Shown piece after piece: positions 26,326 through 32,552 of a stretch of DNA of 32,552 nt. The notes under the pieces are model-generated. The model ran no database searches. It was given only the letters and a program-made list of their open reading frames with translations, and was not told the DNA's origin. Origin of the DNA: Deltaproteobacteria bacterium (GTDB lineage Bacteria; Desulfobacterota; DSM-4660; Desulfatiglandales; HGW-15); assembly GCA_016931115.1 (NCBI GenBank), contig JAFGFM010000220.1:1-32552 (forward strand). The letters run 5' to 3'. Numbering within the stretch: position 1 is the stretch's first letter; each line of letters begins with the position of its first letter. The position numbers and the translations under genes are program-made.

Positions 26326-27753
26326 CTATGTTAGCGTTGTTACCTGATATTCTGATTGTATATAACAGGGCTCAGATTTCTCAGAGACACCTTTCATCAT
26401 AGAGACAAAATCAGCATATACCTTTCGATTCAGTTGAAGATTACGCCTGTATGAAAGATTGCTTATCAAGCTGATCTTCAGTTCACGGTGTTGAATGATA
26501 TTTCTGAATATCCTGCCAATTATCCTGGGTATAGAATAAAAAGTACTATCGCATGAGGCCATTTCATCTATGATCTGCTCAAGTGACAGGTTTTTATATC
26601 GCGCCACAGGAAAGGTCAGGGTGTAATATTTCCAGTCTTCAGGAAACATATCAAGTGCAATACGTTTATCAGTTTTCATCTGATCCCAGAGGCGTGTACC
26701 TGGCAAAGGTGTGAGAAACAGTGAGTTAAGACAATCAACACCATATGCCTGTGCAACATCAGCTGTCTGTCTACCTATGCCTGCTTTATCAGTGTCAAGG
26801 CCGATGATAAAAGAACCCACAACAAATATGTTATGCCTTTGTATGCGCTTAACAGAAGTTTTAAAATCACGATTTTTCTGAAGGTTAATCTTTTTCCCGA
26901 TTTCCTTGAGTCCCTCAATTGAGGGGCTTTCAAAACCAATAAATACACCTCTGCATCCCGCCTTCTCAGCCAGTACCAGGAGTTCTTCATCATCAGCAAA
27001 GTTAATGGATGCCTGGCCAACCCACTCTTTTCCAAGATTGGCCCATGCCATAACCCTGAATAACTCTTTAGCGCGTTCTATGTGGCCCGGACTTGTCCCG
27101 ATAAAATTATCGTCAACAATGAGAACACGTTTTTCCTTTATTGACCTGAATTCTTTAATTACGTCAGGGATAGAACGCTGGCGGTATTTGGCTCCATTAA
27201 AGGCTGTAACGCTGCAAAAATTGCAGTTCATTGGACAGCCCCTTGTAGTTTGAATAGCGCCGAATGCATAACCTTCAGATAATAAATCATGGCGGGCAGC
27301 AGAGACATTTTTTATCTCTGCCAGACCTCCTTCATATATGTGCTGAAGTTCTCCCTTCTCAGCATCCTCAAGAAGACTGGCCCAGACACTTTCCGCCTCG
27401 CCTGTAACAACTGCATCTACCCGCTCCATTACCTCGTCAAGACACATTGTCGCATGAATGCCTCCCATGACTACAGGTATTCCCATACACCGATAATAAG
27501 CTGCAATTTCATAGGCGCGGTTAACCTGAGAGGTAAAAGCGGTAATACCCACCAGGTCAGGCGAAGGCATGGCCTTATAGTCCGGCATACCTATGTTCTC
27601 ATCAATAATTGTTACATCCCACTCTTTGGGTGTCAGACCAGCAAGAACCATAAGACTGAGCGGTTTCCATACGCGGTATCTGTTCCATCGGCTCTCTCTG
27701 ATATTTACAATACTAACAAGAGGATTGGATGGATTAATAAGATAAAGTTTCAT
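26326..27753 (-). CDS. B12-binding domain radical SAM protein
   Basis: A 475-aa protein: an N-terminal cobalamin-binding-like Rossmann domain (1-150, ending in TGEAESVW; the DxHxxG motif is absent, as is common in this branch) and a radical SAM domain with CPMNCNFC (CX3CX2C, about 173-180) followed by VDDNFIG, GFESP and IGLDTD. The C-terminal ~90 residues are basic. GGAGG lies ten bases before the ATG. It resembles the radical SAM protein at 30168-31676, so the two are paralogs. Such proteins methylate or rearrange unactivated carbons of lipids, peptides or small molecules; the substrate is unknown. It sits between groEL and the GT4 gene. Confidence 0.9.
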   Translation of the reverse strand: MKLYLINPSNPLVSIVNIRESRWNRYRVWKPLSLMVLAGLTPKEWDVTIIDENIGMPDYKAMPSPDLVGITAFTSQVNRAYEIAAYYRCMGIPVVMGGIHATMCLDEVMERVDAVVTGEAESVWASLLEDAEKGELQHIYEGGLAEIKNVSAARHDLLSEGYAFGAIQTTRGCPMNCNFCSVTAFNGAKYRQRSIPDVIKEFRSIKEKRVLIVDDNFIGTSPGHIERAKELFRVMAWANLGKEWVGQASINFADDEELLVLAEKAGCRGVFIGFESPSIEGLKEIGKKINLQKNRDFKTSVKRIQRHNIFVVGSFIIGLDTDKAGIGRQTADVAQAYGVDCLNSLFLTPLPGTRLWDQMKTDKRIALDMFPEDWKYYTLTFPVARYKNLSLEQIIDEMASCDSTFYSIPRIIGRIFRNIIQHRELKISLISNLSYRRNLQLNRKVYADFVSMMKGVSEKSEPCYIQSEYQVTTLT

Positions 27754-27821
27754 AATACACTATTCCTCCCTTGTCTTTATTTATATATCCCCATGCGGGA
27801 TTAACTGCATCGTGAGAATAT

Positions 27822-29402
<1,581 letters not shown>

Positions 29403-29421
29403 TTAAATCCCTTTATTAGAT

Positions 29422-29438
29422 TTCCATAATTTATGGAA
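29422..29438. promoter_or_regulatory. Perfect palindrome upstream of groEL
   Basis: TTCCATAA-T-TTATGGAA is a perfect 8-bp inverted repeat with one central base, 23 bp before the groEL ATG. Length and symmetry fit a dimeric repressor operator, and it is unrelated to CIRCE. The binding protein is unknown. Confidence 0.5.
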
Positions 29439-29453
29439 CATCTTCCTGTGTCA

Positions 29454-29469
29454 GATCAATTGATTGATC
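29454..29469. promoter_or_regulatory. Second palindrome between lapA-like gene and groEL
   Basis: GATCAAT-TG-ATTGATC is a perfect 7-bp inverted repeat 16 bp upstream of the previous one. There is no T-run on the minus-strand side, so it is not a clear terminator; an operator is possible. Confidence 0.35.
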
Positions 29470-29494
29470 TTTTCATTATATGACCAATCCACTC

Positions 29495-29806
29495 CTACAT
29501 CTCCTGAGGGATTTGCACTTTTTCAATTTTGCCAGCTTGTTCTTTATTTATTAATGCCATATTTTCTTTTAATTTATTGATTTCCCGATTCAAGCTTCTC
29601 AGTTGAAGTGATTTCTTCACCAGCCTTGGCAAGGTCAGAATCGCGATAATGGCACCGCCAATTATAGAGGAATAAAAGATCAATGCTGTAATAGACATCT
29701 GGATATCCCAGATGATAAATTTTATCCCCAGAGGCATACTGTTTTGTATCCCGGTAATGACAATTACAAGGAGAAGCACAATAGTGATGATTAATGAAAC
29801 ATACAT
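29495..29806 (-). CDS. LapA/DUF1049-domain inner-membrane protein
   Basis: A 103-aa protein with two transmembrane helices (about 4-22 and 38-60), the QNS motif after TM1 typical of LapA (lipopolysaccharide assembly protein A)-domain proteins, and a charged coiled-coil tail (residues 65-95). In E. coli LapA/LapB help FtsH control LpxC, so the presence of ftsH 7 kb downstream is suggestive, though no lapB is seen. GGAGAG lies six bases before the ATG. A pseudoknot-like leader separates it from the upstream membrane peptide gene. Confidence 0.85.
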   Translation of the reverse strand: MYVSLIITIVLLLVIVITGIQNSMPLGIKFIIWDIQMSITALIFYSSIIGGAIIAILTLPRLVKKSLQLRSLNREINKLKENMALINKEQAGKIEKVQIPQEM

Positions 29807-29820
29807 AAGTTCTCTCCTTT

Positions 29821-29912
29821 TATCCCGGCTTTGATCATTATGGCGATAGATAGGAGAAGTAAAAATATGATATTTGTTGAATTTATGTTCCGGGATATTT
29901 CCTCCTATCTAT
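29821..29912 (-). ncRNA. Pseudoknot-topology leader upstream of the lapA-like gene
   Basis: In the 111-bp gap, two perfect inverted repeats interlock in the order A-B-A'-B'. Arms are TATCCCGG (29821-29828) with CCGGGATA (29890-29897), and ATAGATAGGAG (29846-29856) with CTCCTATCTAT (29902-29912). In the minus-strand RNA the 11-bp stem forms first; the 8-bp stem closes three to four bases before the AAGGAGAG ribosome binding site. This geometry would allow translational control of the lapA-like gene. Independent protein-binding palindromes are the alternative. Confidence 0.45.
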
Positions 29913-29917
29913 TTTTT

Positions 29918-30091
29918 CTACTCTTTTTTATCTTCCTCAACCAATGTTGTTTCTTCCCTCATCTTTTTTTCCGCTTTTGCCAGAAGCTCGGCAGTGTTCT
30001 TTTTAAGGTCTTTAATTCCTCCAGTTCGTTGAAATGCTATAATTGCAACAATTAGGGCTATGATGGCGATGATAAAATTTAAAATGTTCAT
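29918..30091 (-). CDS. 57-aa single-pass membrane protein
   Basis: ATG at 30091 with GGAG eight bases upstream, stop TAG at 29918. One transmembrane helix fills residues 3-20 (NILNFIIAIIALIVAIIAF), followed by a short turn and a highly charged, Lys/Glu-rich helix likely to be coiled coil (LAKAEKKMREE). The family is unknown. It shares the layout (membrane anchor plus charged cytoplasmic helix) of the LapA-like protein encoded next, so they may interact. The strong ribosome site and gene order on the same strand support a true gene. Confidence 0.75.
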   Translation of the reverse strand: MNILNFIIAIIALIVAIIAFQRTGGIKDLKKNTAELLAKAEKKMREETTLVEEDKKE

Positions 30092-30167
30092 AGTTGGTTC
30101 TCCTTTTATAGGGTTAGTAAAATTAATGATCTCTGTTACTATTGATTCATATACTCTGTCAGATTTC

Positions 30168-31676
30168 CTATTCCGATATTAAAAAACTATCTCCAGTTTC
30201 AAATAAATATATTTCACATATCTTTCGATAGTGATGGCCGTAAATTGCAAGGGTGACTGCCAGTGACAAGAGCCTGGGCCTGCGGATCAAGGTCCAGATC
30301 AAAAGACGCCAGTAATGAAAACGCTCTTTTCCACATATACCCAGACGAAAACAGGATCGGAATAATGCGAGGATTCTCTGCATATCTATGGGGACTTGAA
30401 AATTTGTGTTTTTTACCTCCTTAAGTAAATTCCTGACCCGTGTGTAGAAGTTATGAGGGGAATAGATATGTTTCATAATTGACCGGTATCCTTCCATCAG
30501 ACTATCCATGCCCATTCTGGGAATGATATTGGTGGTCCCATCAACATTGTCACCGGAAAATTCTTCGGTTACCCTGTTTTCTCTTTTCAACCGGTCAAAA
30601 AGCCTTGTACCGGGAGGCGCCTGAAGCAGCCCTACCATTGCTGCGACGATCCCGCTATTCTGAATAAAATCGATCTGCCTCTGAAAAATGGATGGTGTGT
30701 CACTGTCAAAGCCGACAATAAAACCGCCCATCACCTGCAACCCGCCCCGCTGGATGATTTTCACACTTTCAAGAAGGTCTCTGTTCCTGTTCTGTGTCTT
30801 ATGACATTCTGAAAGGCATGCATCATCGGGCGATTCTATACCTATAAACACCGAATCAAATCCTGCTTTTACAATCATATTGAGTAGATCAGGGTCATCA
30901 GCCAGATTGATAGATGCCTCAGTAAAAAACGCACACCCTTTTTTATTCTTTCGCCACTCGATCAGGGCAGGCAGCACCTCTGTTTTAAGAATATTTTTAT
31001 TGCCAATAAAATTGTCATCAACAAAAAATATTGGCCCGCGCCAGCCTGTATCGTAAATATTATCAAGCTCGGCTATGATCTGCTCATGTGTCTTAACACG
31101 TGCCTTATGGCCAAATAGAACCGTCACGTTACAGAACTCACAGTTAAACGGGCATCCTCTGGAAAATTGAACAGACATTGAGGCATAATTTTTTATATTT
31201 ATCAGATCAAGTGAGGGCATTACGCTGTGCTCAAGATCACAATATTCGGAAGCCCTGTAGATCTTTTTTGTGTGACCGTTTTTAAGATCTTCAAGAAAAT
31301 TGGGAAGAGTAATTTCCGCTTCATCCAGGACAAGAGAATCCACATTATCAAATGCCTCCGGCTCCGCAGTAAAAAGGGGGCCACCTGCTATAACCCTTAG
31401 CCCCTTTGATTTGCAGCGGGCAATTATCTTTTTAGCAGATTCTCTTTGAACAGCCATCCCTCCGATAAAGACCAGGTCTGCCCATAATAGATCATCATCT
31501 GTAAGGCCATTCACATTGGTATCCACAAGGCGCTTTTGAAAATCATCAGGCAGCAGTGCTGCAACAGTCAAAAGGCCAAGCGGTGGAAAGGCCGCCTTTT
31601 TATGTATAAAGCTCAAGGCATATTTAAAAGACCAGAATGTGTCAGGGAATTTCGGGTAAATCAGTAATGCTTTCAT
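30168..31676 (-). CDS. B12-type radical SAM protein, DUF4070-like
   Basis: About 502 aa from the ATG at 31676; AAGGA with six-base spacing favours this over the ATG two codons earlier. An N-terminal cobalamin-binding-like domain (1-150) precedes radical SAM motif CPFNCEFC (about 180-187), VDDNFIGN, the GIESPD segment and GFDSDTP. The C-terminal ~130 residues (helical, basic) match the DUF4070 tail shared with the hopanoid C-2 methylase HpnP family, though identity to HpnP itself is not claimed. Substrate unknown. It follows the ABM-domain gene by 14 bp, so the two are probably co-transcribed, and it is a paralog of 26326-27753. Confidence 0.9.
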   Translation of the reverse strand: MKALLIYPKFPDTFWSFKYALSFIHKKAAFPPLGLLTVAALLPDDFQKRLVDTNVNGLTDDDLLWADLVFIGGMAVQRESAKKIIARCKSKGLRVIAGGPLFTAEPEAFDNVDSLVLDEAEITLPNFLEDLKNGHTKKIYRASEYCDLEHSVMPSLDLINIKNYASMSVQFSRGCPFNCEFCNVTVLFGHKARVKTHEQIIAELDNIYDTGWRGPIFFVDDNFIGNKNILKTEVLPALIEWRKNKKGCAFFTEASINLADDPDLLNMIVKAGFDSVFIGIESPDDACLSECHKTQNRNRDLLESVKIIQRGGLQVMGGFIVGFDSDTPSIFQRQIDFIQNSGIVAAMVGLLQAPPGTRLFDRLKRENRVTEEFSGDNVDGTTNIIPRMGMDSLMEGYRSIMKHIYSPHNFYTRVRNLLKEVKNTNFQVPIDMQRILALFRSCFRLGICGKERFHYWRLLIWTLIRRPRLLSLAVTLAIYGHHYRKICEIYLFETGDSFLISE

Positions 31677-31690
31677 TGGCATTCCTTTCT

Positions 31691-32014
31691 TTATTGACTC
31701 CTCAGATTAAATACAGCATCAATACCTTCTGTTTGGGATACCGAATGAATTTTTATTTTCATTGGCACAGCTAAAAGGCTTTTTGTACCGAGTATAATGC
31801 TGAATCTTTCAGATCTTAAATACCTGTTAAGGTCTTCACGGGTGTTCCATTCTTCTATCAGGTTAAATACTGTTGTTTCATATATATCGGTAAGGATGTT
31901 ATATCTAAGACACCCCTTTTCTTTACCATTCTCCTCAAACATTGAGAGAAGGGTCTGCATAAGCTCTTTTCGCTTTTCCGGCAGGGCATTAAAAATTAAT
32001 ATTGCTAAGATCAT
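31691..32014 (-). CDS. Antibiotic biosynthesis monooxygenase (ABM)-domain protein
   Basis: A 107-aa protein with the ferredoxin-like ABM fold: start ILAILIFNALPEKRKEL, GCLRYNILTDI, and FNLIEEWNTREDLNRYLRS, where the EEW-type segment is the family landmark. Members include YgiN-type quinol monooxygenases and heme-degrading enzymes; many have no known reaction. GGAAGG lies 12 bases before the ATG, a little far. It starts the co-directional run that continues with the radical SAM gene. Confidence 0.82.
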   Translation of the reverse strand: MILAILIFNALPEKRKELMQTLLSMFEENGKEKGCLRYNILTDIYETTVFNLIEEWNTREDLNRYLRSERFSIILGTKSLLAVPMKIKIHSVSQTEGIDAVFNLRSQ

Positions 32015-32123
32015 ATTGAAAATGTACCTTCCATTTTTAAAATCTCCTATTAAGCAATTTTCCAGAATGCCGTTGTTTTAGCGGCAAGAATTCTCTGAAA
32101 TAGACAACTTGATTATTATATAT

Positions 32124-32138
32124 CCAAGCTTCGTGCCA
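32124..32138 (-). promoter_or_regulatory. Weak sigma54-like site upstream of the ABM gene
   Basis: TGGCAC-GAAGC-TTGG on the minus strand has a perfect -24 hexamer and right spacing, but the -12 GC is GG. It lies 110 bp before the ATG at 32014. The same -24 hexamer drives the kinase operon at 18597, so shared control is possible. Confidence 0.22.
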
Positions 32139-32238
32139 TAATGGTCATAGGTGTTTTCAAATGCTACAACCTGTTGATTTATAATAGTTAATATAGTCCC
32201 GAAAGGTTTTGGAAAAATATCACTAAAATTAAAAATAG

Positions 32239-32271
32239 TGGCCACATATGGTTAATGGTTAAATATGGCCA
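32239..32271. repeat. Imperfect palindrome TGGCCAcATAT...ATATGGCCA
   Basis: In the 538-bp gene-free stretch 32015-32552, arms TGGCCACATAT and ATATGGCCA lie 13 bases apart, about 105-115 bp upstream of the weak sigma54-like site. It may be an activator site. No ORF was seen in this stretch. Confidence 0.3.
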
Positions 32272-32411
32272 TGATATTATAAGTGGCATGGTAAAAGAAA
32301 AGTTACATTGCATTTGCCTTTCCTAACAACCGATAGCCCATTACCTATTACCTGCTTTCACCTTTGAGCTTCGAGCCTTGAGCTTTCAGCATAGTTATAT
32401 GATGACACCTA

Positions 32412-32468
32412 AAATCTTGAATCTTGAACTTTAAATCTTGAACTTTAAATCTTGAATTTTGAATTTTG
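32412..32468. repeat. Short AT-rich tandem repeats (TCTTGAACTTTAAA type)
   Basis: A 14-base unit, AATCTTGAACTTTA, recurs two to three times with decaying copies ending GAATTTTGAATTTT. Just upstream (32341-32390) related GAGCTT/GAGCCTT strings occur. This simple-sequence tract immediately borders the hairpin-rich end of the window. Confidence 0.6.
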
Positions 32469-32552
32469 TCGCGCCAGGAAAGTCTGGAGCGTGGGAATAG
32501 GTGGTGATTGAGCCACCATTGAAACTCGCTGAAGGAGTCTAATGGGTTCGAG
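32468..32552 (+). ncRNA. Hairpin-rich RNA-like segment running off the window (possible group II intron 5' end)
   Basis: GC content jumps after the AT-rich repeats, and three hairpins follow closely: CCAG-GAAAGT-CTGG (32474-32487), GGTGG-TGATTGAG-CCACC (32500-32517) and ACTC-GCTGAAG-GAGT (32524-32538). The start GTCGCG resembles but does not match the GTGCG of group II introns. No ORF is visible. A structured RNA is likely; its class is a guess because the rest lies outside the window. Confidence 0.3.

Noticed and set aside
29831-30055. 74-codon plus-strand ORF
   Set aside because: The minus-strand 57-aa gene has a strong ribosome site and a sensible membrane protein; the plus-strand frame has neither.

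Overview
The window is an AT-rich bacterial chromosome segment. Its content suggests a Desulfobacterota ('deltaproteobacterial') organism: a very large GAF/PAS histidine kinase, sigma54-type regulation, tandem Trk/Ktr potassium genes, B12-type radical SAM proteins, and CAAAG-type intergenic palindromes. This placement is inferred from gene families only; there is no rRNA or other phylogenetic marker. No tRNA, rRNA, CRISPR array, transposase or integrase gene was found.

Layout. (1) 1-7928 (-): one uninterrupted, window-truncated reading frame of at least 2,642 codons with nine GAF domains, seven PAS domains and the start of a histidine kinase core. (2) 8000-9001: a small Cys-rich ORF (-), then an exported peptide and a lipoprotein (+). 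(3) 9148-10699 (+): a DUF3237 protein overlapping an ApbE-type flavinyltransferase. (4) 18512 down to 10732 (-): a compact run of eight genes: KinB-like sensor kinase, receiver-TPR regulator, two RCK proteins, TrkH, an unusual receiver-like Cys protein, KtrB, KtrA. A consensus-like sigma54 promoter lies upstream at 18597-18612, with palindromes around it. (5) 20240-18730 (-): an NtrC-family activator, preceded by an orphan HisKA-only ORF of 62 codons that looks like the stub of a lost kinase. (6) 32014 down to 20555 (-): monooxygenase-like protein, B12-type radical SAM protein, a 57-aa membrane protein, LapA-like protein, GroEL without a GGM tail, a second radical SAM protein, a GT4 glycosyltransferase with a C-terminal helical domain, a GH130 mannoside phosphorylase/hydrolase, and FtsH. 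(7) 32015-32552: non-coding, with palindromes, short tandem repeats and a hairpin-rich segment that runs off the window.

How the parts may work together (inference). The NtrC-type regulator probably activates the sigma54 promoter of the kinase-potassium operon next to it, linking envelope or osmotic sensing to K+ uptake. The FtsH, GroEL, LapA, GT4 and GH130 genes point to a protein- and envelope-stress neighbourhood. The best candidates for undescribed biology are the giant repeat kinase, the sigma54-controlled K+ operon with its four-Cys receiver-like protein, the HisKA-only ORF, and a pseudoknot-topology leader in front of the LapA-like gene.
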